A stretch of DNA of 64,000 nt from Paenibacillus kribbensis (GTDB lineage Bacteria; Bacillota; Bacilli; Paenibacillales; Paenibacillaceae), in contig NZ_CP020028.1 of the NCBI RefSeq assembly GCF_002240415.1, positions 3,249,501 to 3,313,500 of the forward strand, written 5' to 3'. Both the position numbers and the translations under genes were made by a program. Positions within the stretch are counted from its first letter, which is position 1, and each line of letters begins with the position of its first letter. This document shows positions 18,267-26,874 of the stretch, piece by piece. The notes beneath the pieces were generated by a model. The model was not told the DNA's origin. It did no database searches and saw only the letters and a program-made list of their open reading frames with translations.

Positions 18267-19607
18267 TTATGCGTCTACCTTCACTTTGGATCTGGCCGCT
18301 GTGTAACGGTTCTCTGGAATCGGCACGCCCAGGTTTTCACGCAGTGTGCTAAATTCATAATCCTGACGGTAAATGCCGCGTTCCTGCAAAATAGGCACAA
18401 CCAGATTTACAAAGTCATGCAGACCCGATGGCACATCAGAGCCGATAATAAATCCGTCTGCCCCTTTTCTTTCAAACCACTCCTGCACCCGATCCGCCAC
18501 CTGCTCAGCAGTCCCGATAAAAGAGGTTCTCGGTGTAGCCGAACGCAATGCAACCTCGCGCAGAGTCAGATTTTGCTCTTTGGCTGTCCGTTTGATTTTA
18601 TCTGTACCGCTGCGGAACGCATTGCTGCCAATACCATCAAGCTCAGGGAATGGCTCATCCAGCGGATATTGTGAGAAATCATGATGATCGAAGAAACGTC
18701 CCAAATATTTTAACGCGGCCTCAATCGTCACCAGATTGGTGATCTCCTCATACTTCCGTTCCGCTTCTTCCGTCGTACTGCCAATAATCGGTGAAATGCC
18801 CGGTAAAATGACGATATCCTCTTCCGATCTGCCATAGCGGACCGCCCGTTCCTTCACATCACGATAAAACTGCTGTGCTTCCTCCAATGTTTCATGTCCC
18901 GTAAACACAGCGTCCGCTTCCTTCGCAGCCAGGTTTTTACCATCCTCTGAAGAACCTGCCTGGAAAATAACCGGCTGTCCCTGCTTGGAACGCCCAATAT
19001 TCAATGGACCCTGCACAGAGAAGAACTCACCTTTATGATTCAGCGTATGCAGCTTTTCAGGGTCAAAGAATACGCCGGTTTCCTTATCACGAATGAACGC
19101 ATCCTCTTCCCATGAATCCCACAGCCCTTTGGTTACCTGCAAATATTCATCGGCAATCTTATAGCGCTGCGGATGCGACGGATGCTCGCCTTTGTTAAAA
19201 TTAAGAGCAGAGCCTTCCAGCGGAGAAGTTACCACATTCCAGCCTGCACGACCGCCACTGATATGATCAATGGAAGAAAACTGGCGTGCTACCGTAAACG
19301 GCTCGCTATAGGAAGTCGACAGTGTACCAACCAATCCGATATGCTTGGTTACCCCGGCCAAAGCGGACAAAATCGTAATGGGTTCAAAACGGTTTAGAAA
19401 GTGAGGAATGGATTTTTCGTTAATAAACAGACCATCTGCGATAAATACAAGATCAAACTTGCCTTCCTCTGCCTTTTGCGCCTGTGTTTTATAAAATTCA
19501 AAATTAACACTCGCGTCCGCAGGCACTTCGGGGTGACGCCAAGTCGTCATGCTTCCCCCAACACCGTGAATAATGGCGCCAAATTTAATTTGTCTATTCT
19601 TAGCCAT
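18267..19607 (-). CDS. FMN-dependent monooxygenase of the NtaA/SnaA/YtnJ family
   Basis: 446 residues from the ATG 8 bases after AGGTGG; a GTG 4 codons upstream overlaps that site. NtaA/YtnJ-type luciferase-like monooxygenase: [19 protein letters not shown] near 10, [27 protein letters not shown] near 125-152, [24 protein letters not shown] near 215. Family members oxidise amino-carboxylates, S-(2-succino)cysteine derivatives or long-chain thio-compounds. Its position between a YtnI-like glutaredoxin and an FMN reductase supports the YtnJ assignment. Confidence 0.87.
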   Translation of the reverse strand: MAKNRQIKFGAIIHGVGGSMTTWRHPEVPADASVNFEFYKTQAQKAEEGKFDLVFIADGLFINEKSIPHFLNRFEPITILSALAGVTKHIGLVGTLSTSYSEPFTVARQFSSIDHISGGRAGWNVVTSPLEGSALNFNKGEHPSHPQRYKIADEYLQVTKGLWDSWEEDAFIRDKETGVFFDPEKLHTLNHKGEFFSVQGPLNIGRSKQGQPVIFQAGSSEDGKNLAAKEADAVFTGHETLEEAQQFYRDVKERAVRYGRSEEDIVILPGISPIIGSTTEEAERKYEEITNLVTIEAALKYLGRFFDHHDFSQYPLDEPFPELDGIGSNAFRSGTDKIKRTAKEQNLTLREVALRSATPRTSFIGTAEQVADRVQEWFERKGADGFIIGSDVPSGLHDFVNLVVPILQERGIYRQDYEFSTLRENLGVPIPENRYTAARSKVKVDA

Positions 19608-19649
19608 GAACTCTTCCACCTTTCTTGAAAATAATGATTTCCCGTCGGC

Positions 19650-19919
19650 TTATACCGCTTGATTGTAACTTTCCAGCACTTTAGCCAACTCTTCCAGATC
19701 CGGGTTGAGCAGGGCTTCATATTTGTTATCCCCACCCACCTCTACCACAGGGACATAACGAATACCATATTTGGTCTCCAGCACATCACGCAGCGCATCA
19801 TTTCCGTCTACTTGAATATTTTCATACGGCTGATTTTGGGATTCCAGGTACGATTTGATCTCTCCACAAAAATGACAGCCGGTTTTACTCCACAGAACAA
19901 CTTTAGGTTTGGACGACAT
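19650..19919 (-). CDS. ytnI: Glutaredoxin-like protein YtnI
   Basis: 89 residues, starting at the second ATG (MSSKPKVV), 7 bases after GGAGG. Glutaredoxin fold with redox motif CHFC in WSKTGCHFCGEIKSYLE near residue 12, and the cis-proline region YVPVVEVGG near 58. It is the first gene of the cluster. In the B. subtilis ytmI operon ytnI also adjoins ytnJ; it may reduce a mixed disulfide of the imported sulfur compound. Confidence 0.85.
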   Translation of the reverse strand: MSSKPKVVLWSKTGCHFCGEIKSYLESQNQPYENIQVDGNDALRDVLETKYGIRYVPVVEVGGDNKYEALLNPDLEELAKVLESYNQAV

Positions 19920-19981
19920 ACACATACCTCCGTGAGCTTAATGTTTATAATCCCGATGAATTAAATAAGAATTATATTTAT

Positions 19982-20010
19982 AATGTATCCTGCTCCCCCC
20001 TTTCCGTCAA
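19982..20010 (-). promoter_or_regulatory. Promoter of the sulfur-scavenging cluster
   Basis: Minus strand: -35 TTGACG (20005-20010), 17-base spacer containing AAGGGGGG, -10 TACATT (19982-19987) with an overlapping TATAAA. It points into ytnI. The 250-base region to 20172 also serves the divergent DUF421 gene. Confidence 0.55.
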
Positions 20011-20172
20011 TCGCTCGGCTAATAGACATCGACAATGCAACGATAGAAAATTTTAATATGCTTTAAACGGTTTATCTAAATTAAAGTGCTCGCGTTTAAA
20101 CTAATCCTGGTGCGGATATGCTTGGAATATTAGCGCACTTGCGGCAATATGAAATGAAATGAGGTGGAGCAA

Positions 20173-21042
20173 ATGCAGGATTGGGCCGAGGTTGCTACAC
20201 GCACATTAATGGCTGTCGCTGTATTATTTTTAATTGCCAAAATTCTCGGAAAACGTCAAGTATCCCAGCTTTCCGTGTTCGAATATATAACCGGAATCAC
20301 GATAGGGAATCTGGCCGCTACCATTCCTATGGAACGAGAAGCTACTTGGTACTTGGGCTTTATAGCCTTGGCAGTATGGATCCTGACAACATTTGTCATT
20401 GAAATATTGCAAATTAAAAGCAAGAAAATCAGAGATTTTACCGATGGAAAGACCACTACTCTGATCAAAGACGGCAAAATTTTAGAGGATAATATGAGAA
20501 AGGAACGGCTTACACTAGATGAGCTCATGGAGCAGCTGCGGGGTAAAAATGCATTCAAGGTATCTGACGTGGAATTTGCGATTATGGAAACCAGTGGTGA
20601 GATCAACGTGCTGCTGACCAAAGACAAGCAGCCGGTGACCCTTAAGGACCTCAATATGCTGCAGCTGCCGGAGAAGGAACCAACAGCCATTATTATGGAT
20701 GGACAAGTCATGGAGCAGCAAATGGCCTACATAGGAATTACGCAACAATGGCTGGATGCAAAGCTGAAAGAAAAAAGTCTGACGGTCAAAGACGTATTTT
20801 TCGCACAGGTGGACCAGCAAGGGGAGCTGTACATTGACCAATACAGCGATAACGTACAGATGTCCAAGGTACAGGACTCTAATCAAGCCGTGCTGACGCT
20901 GCTGCAGCAATGTACAACCGAGCTGCAAAAGCTGGCCTTGAGTTCCAGTGAACAGCAAAGAAAGCAGTTGTATGAGCTATGCTCACACAACTTGAAGGAA
21001 GCTATCCAGGAAATGCAGCCGGTAAATTCGTCTAAATCCTGA
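20173..21042 (+). CDS. DUF421 membrane protein (YetF/YrbG-like)
   Basis: 289 residues; ATG chosen because GAGGTGG lies at proper distance, the in-frame GTG at 20164 being part of that site. Three membrane helices lie at about 6-26, 34-54 and 60-82, with LGKRQVSQLSVFEYITGITIGNLAA conserved in DUF421 proteins. The soluble part holds two similar alpha/beta halves: FTDGKTTTLIKDGKILEDNM, then EPTAIIMDGQVMEQQM. The biochemical role of DUF421 is unknown; in Bacillus relatives are spore-associated. Stands alone, divergent from the sulfur cluster. Confidence 0.85.
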   Translation: MQDWAEVATRTLMAVAVLFLIAKILGKRQVSQLSVFEYITGITIGNLAATIPMEREATWYLGFIALAVWILTTFVIEILQIKSKKIRDFTDGKTTTLIKDGKILEDNMRKERLTLDELMEQLRGKNAFKVSDVEFAIMETSGEINVLLTKDKQPVTLKDLNMLQLPEKEPTAIIMDGQVMEQQMAYIGITQQWLDAKLKEKSLTVKDVFFAQVDQQGELYIDQYSDNVQMSKVQDSNQAVLTLLQQCTTELQKLALSSSEQQRKQLYELCSHNLKEAIQEMQPVNSSKS

Positions 21043-21084
21043 GCTTATACGTATATGAATATAACAATATAAGTATGGGAACCA

Positions 21085-21134
21085 AAAGGGAGCGTATTAT
21101 CAGCCGTTTACGGCTTTGAAGGCGCTCCCTTTAA
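21085..21134. terminator. Bidirectional terminator between the DUF421 gene and the sensor kinase gene
   Basis: Arms AAAGGGAGCG and CGCTCCCTTT enclose a second small hairpin AGCCGTTTACGGCT. It is flanked by A and T runs on the two sides and lies between convergent genes. Confidence 0.7.
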
Positions 21135-21191
21135 CCTGTCATGATTTCATCAAGTCATCAACATTTTATTTATTACTGTACCGGAGTGCGG

Positions 21192-22292
21192 TCAGCAGTT
21201 GCTGCTGCCTTTCTTTGCTTCCTGGTGCAGTGGCAGCAACACTGTAAATGCCGTTCCTTCCCCCACCCTGCTGGACACCGAGATCGAGCCGGAATGCATC
21301 TCCGTTATTTTATGGACGATGGAAAGTCCCAAGCCGCTGCCTCCTACAGTTCGCGCCCGTGACTTGTCTGTTTTATAAAATCGCTCGAAAATGCGCTGCT
21401 GATCCTGTTCGTCGATGCCCAGTCCCGTATCGGCAATGCAGACAATCGCCTGATCACCGTTACTTGAAAGAGAAACAGATATGCTTCCGCTCTCTGGTGT
21501 AAATTTAATGGCATTGTGAAGGAGATTCACCCAAGCCTGGCCCATCAGATCCTCGTCCGCGTGGACCTCAACTTTATCCGCCTCCACAGTCATGTCGATT
21601 TTTTTAGCCTCCCATTGCGGCTCGCAGGCCAAGATAAGCGATATCAGTTGTTTGTCCAGCCGATAAGGGGACGGACGAAACGGATGCCGCTCTGAATCCA
21701 GAACAGCCAGCTTCATGAGATTATCGCTTAGCTTGGACAGACGTGTACATTCCGTCTCGATAATCGTCAAATACCGGTCCCGCTGCTCACGATCCAGATT
21801 CTCGTCCTTGAGCGCCTTGGCAAATCCGATGATCGAGGTCAGCGGTGAGCCGATTTCATGGGATACGTTCGAAACAAACTCTTCCCGCAGCTCTTCCATA
21901 GCCTTTAGATTTGCCACCATATCATTGATGCCGTCCACCAGTTGTACATAAGGATGCGGCCTCCGAGGTTTTCCGTTTCTCCAGCCGAAGTCCCAATCCA
22001 GATTAATGTGGAAGTCCCCTTGTGAAATGCGTTTTAAAGCGTCGATCATTTCGGTAAAAAAATGCTGCTCTCTAGGCTGAATGAAGCGCCTGACAACCAT
22101 GCTGATGATACTGAAGAAGAAAAAGCCAAGCGTCGCATTAATAAGAAAGGCGAACAAGTCATGGGGAGCCCATGACATGCGCGAATAGATCGCCGCCGTA
22201 ATAAAGAACGCGGCAGTCCAGCTAAGATACAGCGCCAATATTACCAGTAGGACTCTCGCAAGGATATGGAGTAACCCCGATTCCCGCTTCAT
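21192..22292 (-). CDS. Two-component sensor histidine kinase
   Basis: 366 residues. Two membrane helices at about 10-36 and 46-67 enclose only a very short external loop, suggesting an intramembrane-type sensor. A HAMP-like region is followed by HisKA with H-box SNVSHEIGSPLTSIIGFAKAL (His145) and HATPase with N-box NAIKFT, G1 DTGLGID and G2 GGSGLGLSI. It overlaps the response-regulator gene by 4 bases and is the last of a four-gene set with the DrrAB-type exporter, so it probably adjusts expression of that exporter to drug or envelope stress. Confidence 0.9.
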   Translation of the reverse strand: MKRESGLLHILARVLLVILALYLSWTAAFFITAAIYSRMSWAPHDLFAFLINATLGFFFFSIISMVVRRFIQPREQHFFTEMIDALKRISQGDFHINLDWDFGWRNGKPRRPHPYVQLVDGINDMVANLKAMEELREEFVSNVSHEIGSPLTSIIGFAKALKDENLDREQRDRYLTIIETECTRLSKLSDNLMKLAVLDSERHPFRPSPYRLDKQLISLILACEPQWEAKKIDMTVEADKVEVHADEDLMGQAWVNLLHNAIKFTPESGSISVSLSSNGDQAIVCIADTGLGIDEQDQQRIFERFYKTDKSRARTVGGSGLGLSIVHKITEMHSGSISVSSRVGEGTAFTVLLPLHQEAKKGSSNC

Positions 22293-22963
22293 TGCTGTAC
22301 CTCCAGCCGATAACCCAATCCCCGAATCGTGCTGATCCGGAAGGAATGGCCTGCCTCCGGAAACCGTTCCCGAAGGCGCTTGATATGCACATCAACCGTT
22401 CTTTCGTCTCCCTCGTAATCATAACCCCAGATCTGTTCGATCAACTGGTCGCGGGTAAAGGTTTTGCCAGGATAGCTGGCCAGCTTGAAGAGCAGCTCAA
22501 ATTCCTTGCGGGGCAGGGTAATCTCCTTCTCCCCAGCCCGGCACTCAAATGTATCGCTGCGCAGGACAAGCTCTCCGACAGTTACCGATTTTGAAGCCAT
22601 GATCCGATAGCGTTTTAATAAAGCCTTCACGCGTGCGACAAGTACCATGGGGTCGAAGGGCTTGACAAGATAGTCGTCCGTTCCAAGTGCGAAGCCTTTC
22701 ACGATCTGTGACGTCTCTCCCTTGGCTGTCAGCATAAGCAATGGCAGGTCGGTCTGCTCGCGCAGCTTACGGCACAGCTCCCAACCATCCATTCCCGGCA
22801 TCATGATATCAAGAACCATCATGTCGACCTTGATTTCATCAAAAATGCGCAGAGCGTCCAAACCATCCACCGCCCCAACTACCTCCAGACCTTCCAGTCT
22901 CAAAAAGTGTCCGACCAGTTCACGAATGTGCGGGTCATCATCAACGACCAATACACGCGTCAT
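22289..22963 (-). CDS. OmpR-family response regulator
   Basis: 224 residues. Receiver domain with the acidic pocket DDD (8-10), phospho-acceptor Asp52 in MVLDIMMPGMDG, and Lys in DDYLVKPFDP near 102. The C-terminal winged helix carries TRDQLIEQIWGYDYEGDERTVDVHIKRLRERF. Partner of the overlapping kinase gene. It lies 59 bases after the ABC permease gene with no terminator between, so it is probably in the same transcript. Confidence 0.92.
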   Translation of the reverse strand: MTRVLVVDDDPHIRELVGHFLRLEGLEVVGAVDGLDALRIFDEIKVDMMVLDIMMPGMDGWELCRKLREQTDLPLLMLTAKGETSQIVKGFALGTDDYLVKPFDPMVLVARVKALLKRYRIMASKSVTVGELVLRSDTFECRAGEKEITLPRKEFELLFKLASYPGKTFTRDQLIEQIWGYDYEGDERTVDVHIKRLRERFPEAGHSFRISTIRGLGYRLEVQQ

Positions 22964-23022
22964 TTCGATCCCCCTAACTAACTCTGTCTTAAACCTCTCG
23001 TCCTCGTCAAGAAGACCTCCAT

Positions 23023-23838
23023 TTATGCTTTACGCATATAGGCACGCACCGTAAGCGGCGCGAAGACCGCCACAATAACTGCAGCACCAAGCAGGGAGAT
23101 TGCCAGTTCCCGGCCAACCATTCCCGTATTCGCCAGCTCCCTGACCGCATTCACAAGATGTGAAATCGGGTTGACGTTCACAAACCACTGCAGCCAGCCA
23201 GGCATAGTGCCCACAGGCACAAATGCGTTGGAAACAAAGGTGAGCGGAAACAGAACAATCATGGATATGCCCTGTACACTGGAAACAGTGCGGGCAATCA
23301 CGCCAAAGAAGGCGAAAATCCAACTGACTGCCCAGGAACACACGATGACCAGAAGCGCGGCGATAGCGACATTCAGCAGTCCACCCCCTGGCCGATACCC
23401 CATAATATACCCCATAGCGAAGGTAAGTACAGTCGCTATGGTATACCGGATGCTGTCGGCCAGCAAAGCCCCGGCCAAAGGCGCAATCCGTGCAATCGGG
23501 AGTGATTTGAACCTGTCGAACACTCCCTTGTCCATATCCTCACGCAGTTGGACGCCGGTAACGACGGAGGTCGAAATGACAGTCTGCACGAGGATACCTG
23601 GAATGATGACCGGCAAATAATGCTGCACATCTCCTGAGATGGCGCCGCCAAAGATATAGGTAAACATAAGGGTGAAAATAATCGGCTGGAGCGTGACATC
23701 AAACAATTGCTCGGGAGTATGCCGGAGCTTCAGAACCCCCCGGTAGGCCATCGTCATGGAGTTGGCGAACGCCTGCCTGAAACTCACGGACTTTTTCAAT
23801 GTGCGATCGGAAGATGTCATATCAATGGTGCTTTTCAT
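23023..23838 (-). CDS. ABC-2 type exporter permease (DrrB-like)
   Basis: 271 residues with six predicted membrane helices and the ABC-2 signature region near the end (ISHLVNAVRELANTGMVG). The opening SFRQAFANSMTMAYRGVLKLRHTPEQLFDVTLQPIIFTLMF is typical of daunorubicin-resistance DrrB permeases. It overlaps the ATPase gene by 4 bases. Likely exports a hydrophobic drug or lipid; the substrate is not evident. Confidence 0.9.
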   Translation of the reverse strand: MKSTIDMTSSDRTLKKSVSFRQAFANSMTMAYRGVLKLRHTPEQLFDVTLQPIIFTLMFTYIFGGAISGDVQHYLPVIIPGILVQTVISTSVVTGVQLREDMDKGVFDRFKSLPIARIAPLAGALLADSIRYTIATVLTFAMGYIMGYRPGGGLLNVAIAALLVIVCSWAVSWIFAFFGVIARTVSSVQGISMIVLFPLTFVSNAFVPVGTMPGWLQWFVNVNPISHLVNAVRELANTGMVGRELAISLLGAAVIVAVFAPLTVRAYMRKA

Positions 23839-24848
23839 GCTCTCACCCCTTCCACAACATGCGCGCCTTGGGCCGACTGCTGCTCATTTACTTCTACCCC
23901 ATGACCAGTGATGGACAGAAACACCTCGTCAAGCGTCGGCTTCTGCACACTCATCTCTACCAGATGAATCTCTCCGGCACGGAGGGCGATCAGCAGATCC
24001 GTCACCCGATCAGCATTGGCCATCGGAGAAATGATCTTTCCAGCCTCCACCAATACGCTGGCCTTGACTGAAAGCACCTGTTCAACGATCTGGGCAGCCC
24101 TCTCAATGTCCTGTTGATTTTGCACTCTGAGCTGCAGAGTCGACGCCCCCACTGCCGCTTTCAGTTCGTCCACCGTACCCTCGGCGACTACCCGGCCATG
24201 GTCGATCACCGCTATTCGGTCAGCAAGCTGATCTGCCTCGTCGAGGTACTGGGTCGTGAGCAATACGGTGGAACCTGACTTCACCAGACGCCGGATCGTG
24301 TCCCACATCTGGGTACGTGTGCGCGGGTCCAGTCCCGTGGTCGGCTCATCCAGGAAGATCAGTGGCGGCTTGGCAATGAGACTTGCGGCCAAATCCAGGC
24401 GGCGGCGCATGCCTCCGGAGAAATGCTTTAACGGTCGCTTGGCTGCTTCGGTCAAGCCAAATTCCTCCAACAGCTCCGCTGCCTTATGACGTGCCTCCGC
24501 ACGTCCCAGTCCGAGCAGCCTGGAGAAAATGATCAGATTCTCGGTAGCGCTAAGCGACTCATCGACCGATGCGTACTGGCCTGTCACACCGATCAATTGA
24601 CGCACAACCTGTGGCTCCTTTACTGCATCGTGCCCGAAGATGCGCGCTGATCCCCCATCAGGCCGCAATAACGTTGACAGCATTCGGATGGTAGTCGTCT
24701 TGCCTGCTCCATTAGGACCAAGCACACCGTAGATCGTACCGGCACGCACATTCAGATCGACACCGTCAACCGCACGCTTATCGCCAAAAACTTTAACGAG
24801 TCCCTTTGCTTCAATGGCCAAGGCCTCTTTTCTGTCTGTATAATCCAC
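23835..24848 (-). CDS. ABC exporter ATPase (DrrA-like)
   Basis: 337 residues from a GTG start 8 bases after GGAGG; longer in-frame extensions lack a site. Walker A GPNGAGKTT, signature HFSGGMRRRLDLAASL, Walker B PLIFLDEPTTGLDP, and the DrrA-type C-terminal domain ending SVQKPTLDEVFLSITGHGVE. First gene of the set drrA-drrB-regulator-kinase. Drug resistance or self-protection is the usual role of the family. Confidence 0.9.
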   Translation of the reverse strand: MDYTDRKEALAIEAKGLVKVFGDKRAVDGVDLNVRAGTIYGVLGPNGAGKTTTIRMLSTLLRPDGGSARIFGHDAVKEPQVVRQLIGVTGQYASVDESLSATENLIIFSRLLGLGRAEARHKAAELLEEFGLTEAAKRPLKHFSGGMRRRLDLAASLIAKPPLIFLDEPTTGLDPRTRTQMWDTIRRLVKSGSTVLLTTQYLDEADQLADRIAVIDHGRVVAEGTVDELKAAVGASTLQLRVQNQQDIERAAQIVEQVLSVKASVLVEAGKIISPMANADRVTDLLIALRAGEIHLVEMSVQKPTLDEVFLSITGHGVEVNEQQSAQGAHVVEGVRA

Positions 24849-24992
24849 TTTGATTTCCTCCCTACAACGGTTTCTATAGAGAGGATAACCCACATTTATG
24901 AACTGAATATGAATAGAACCGTTTGTAAAATCATCGACAATCACTTCCTTTTTAATGGAAGGACCAATCCCACTCGAAGAATGACAGATGCT

Positions 24993-25322
24993 TTACACTG
25001 TAAAAAAATAATCTCGTTCTACCTTGCTCACTCTTAAACCAAATGTTCTATACCACTCGGATTTCCCTTTCTCCTGTGCTATCTTGTGCAGCTCGTTATG
25101 TTTCCAATGTTTTATAGCGTCCAGGGACTCCCAATAGGAAACTGTGATGCCTACTCCATTTTGGTCACGAACACTTTCCATGCCCAGAAAACCCGGTTGT
25201 TCAGCAGCCAGTTTCTCCATTTTGTCTCCCATCATTCCGTATCCGCCATCTCCTTCAGTACGTTCGGAAGTAAAGATAGCAGCATAATAAGGGGGCTGTG
25301 GCGTTTTTGCAATTGAACTCAT
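24993..25322 (-). CDS. Antibiotic biosynthesis monooxygenase (ABM) domain protein
   Basis: 109 residues forming one ABM/heme-degrading-type ferredoxin fold: YYAAIFTSERTEGDGGYGMM, then EKLAAEQPGFLGMESVRD and VSYWESLDAIKHWKHNELH. Single-domain ABM proteins act as cofactor-free monooxygenases or as small stress proteins. GGGAGG precedes the ATG. Stands between the DrrAB unit and the CobW gene; a palindrome upstream (25370-25387) may be its operator. Confidence 0.85.
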   Translation of the reverse strand: MSSIAKTPQPPYYAAIFTSERTEGDGGYGMMGDKMEKLAAEQPGFLGMESVRDQNGVGITVSYWESLDAIKHWKHNELHKIAQEKGKSEWYRTFGLRVSKVERDYFFTV

Positions 25323-25369
25323 AAGTGTACCTCCCAGAGATTAAATGGTTATCAGCTTTTTCTTAAGTA

Positions 25370-25387
25370 AGGATTTTGCAAAATCCT
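25370..25387. promoter_or_regulatory. Perfect palindrome AGGATTTTGCAAAATCCT
   Basis: An 18-base perfect palindrome about 48 bases upstream of the ABM gene start and about 100 bases past the CobW stop. Without a T-run it looks more like an operator for the ABM gene than a terminator. Confidence 0.4.
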
Positions 25388-25490
25388 CAAATTCGATTAT
25401 AACCACAAGACTGAGATAAAAAAATGAATATATATGATACTATACCTATTCGCTATATCTTTACATCCTGTTTCATTCAGAGACGAATCA

Positions 25491-26684
25491 TTATTGCCCG
25501 TCTGGCCACGGCAGAGGATTTTCAAAATCAGACCAATCCATGTTCATCTCCGTATCGTTCAGCAGACATTGATCCAGTTCCTCTTCCAGGTCCGATTGCT
25601 CCATTCCGATACCGATCATGACGATTTCGTTCATGCGATCCCCCCATTGCTCGTCCCAATTGTCCAGAGCTTCTGGGTCGGCTGCGACGATCTCCTGCCG
25701 TTCTTCTTCCGACAACGCGGCAAGCCAGCTTCCCGCCGGTCCAAACTGAATGGATGGGCCTGCCTGGCTAATACTCGCTGCCCAATCCTGAGGTGTCGCA
25801 ATCCAGACCAAACCTTTGGCGCGCACGACCTCCTGCGGCCAATAGCTCATAAATTCAGCCAGTCTGGCAGGATGAAACGGTCTTCTGCGGCGATACACAA
25901 AGGAGTGAATACCATATTCGTCCGTTTCCGGGGTATGACTATCCAGCTCCAGCTCTCGAATCCACCCAGCCGATTGACTGGCCTTGTCAAAATCAAAAAG
26001 CCCTGTATTCAAAATGTCCGAAGGAGCGACCTGTCCCTTAGTAGTACGAATGATTTTGGCTTCAGGCTGTAATTTGCGCAGCACACCCTCCAGCTTGTCC
26101 AGCTCGGCAGGCTGAACCAGATCGCATTTATTCAGAATGAGTACATCACACGTTTCAATCTGGTCAATTAGCAGATCTGAGACATCACGCATGTCGTCTT
26201 CTCCAGTAGCCTGCCTACGATCCAGCAGTGTTTCCCCTGATTCAAAATCATGCCAGAAGCGGTTTGCATCGACCACGGTCACCATGCAATCCAGTTTTGC
26301 CAAGGAGGATAAATCAATGCCCGTTGCTTCATCGGTGTACGTAAAGGTTTGAGCGATGGGCACAGGCTCACTAATTCCTGTCGATTCAATTAAAATATAA
26401 TCAAATTCGCCCTGTTCGGCCAGTTTCTTGACCTCCAGCAATAAATCCTCACGCAATGTACAGCATATACAGCCATTGGACAGCTCCACCAGTTTTTCTT
26501 CAGTTCTGGACAAGCCTCCTTCTTTTTTAACCAATTCGGCATCTATATTTACTTCACTCATGTCATTAACGATCACCGCCACTTTCATTCCGTCCCGATT
26601 GTTTAATACATGATTCAAAATCGTCGTTTTCCCTGCACCCAAATATCCGCTCAGCACAGTTACCGGTATTGCTTTTTTATTCAT
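25491..26684 (-). CDS. yciC: CobW/COG0523 GTPase, zinc metallochaperone of the YciC type
   Basis: 397 residues. P-loop GYLGAGKTT at 13-21, the metal-binding CxCC motif GCICC at 71-75, Walker B ILIESTGISEP near 98, guanine motif NKCD near 177, and a C-terminal CobW domain with HSFVYRRRRPFHPARLAEF near 265. The last 40 residues are rich in acidic residues. COG0523 proteins under Zur control help load zinc under deficiency. A Zur-like box lies directly upstream, which supports this role. Confidence 0.9.
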   Translation of the reverse strand: MNKKAIPVTVLSGYLGAGKTTILNHVLNNRDGMKVAVIVNDMSEVNIDAELVKKEGGLSRTEEKLVELSNGCICCTLREDLLLEVKKLAEQGEFDYILIESTGISEPVPIAQTFTYTDEATGIDLSSLAKLDCMVTVVDANRFWHDFESGETLLDRRQATGEDDMRDVSDLLIDQIETCDVLILNKCDLVQPAELDKLEGVLRKLQPEAKIIRTTKGQVAPSDILNTGLFDFDKASQSAGWIRELELDSHTPETDEYGIHSFVYRRRRPFHPARLAEFMSYWPQEVVRAKGLVWIATPQDWAASISQAGPSIQFGPAGSWLAALSEEERQEIVAADPEALDNWDEQWGDRMNEIVMIGIGMEQSDLEEELDQCLLNDTEMNMDWSDFENPLPWPDGQ

Positions 26685-26728
26685 TGACAGAATGCTCCCT
26701 TTGCTATTTGTTTGTTATGTCACATTTT

Positions 26729-26751
26729 TAAATCGTAATGATTACTATTAA
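26729..26751 (-). promoter_or_regulatory. Zur box upstream of yciC
   Basis: Inverted repeat with left half TAAATCGTAAT, centre G and right half ATTACTATTAA. The left half fits the Bacillus Zur consensus perfectly and the right half has two mismatches. It lies 45 bases before the GTPase start. Confidence 0.85.
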
Positions 26752-26874
26752 AGTCGGCATTCAGTAATATACAGCATCCCTTTTGCCTTGTCAACGACGA
26801 AGAATGTCTTGAAATAAATGATCAAACATTATTATTATGGGTAATAACAATATTTAAAGAATAAGGTGAATGTG

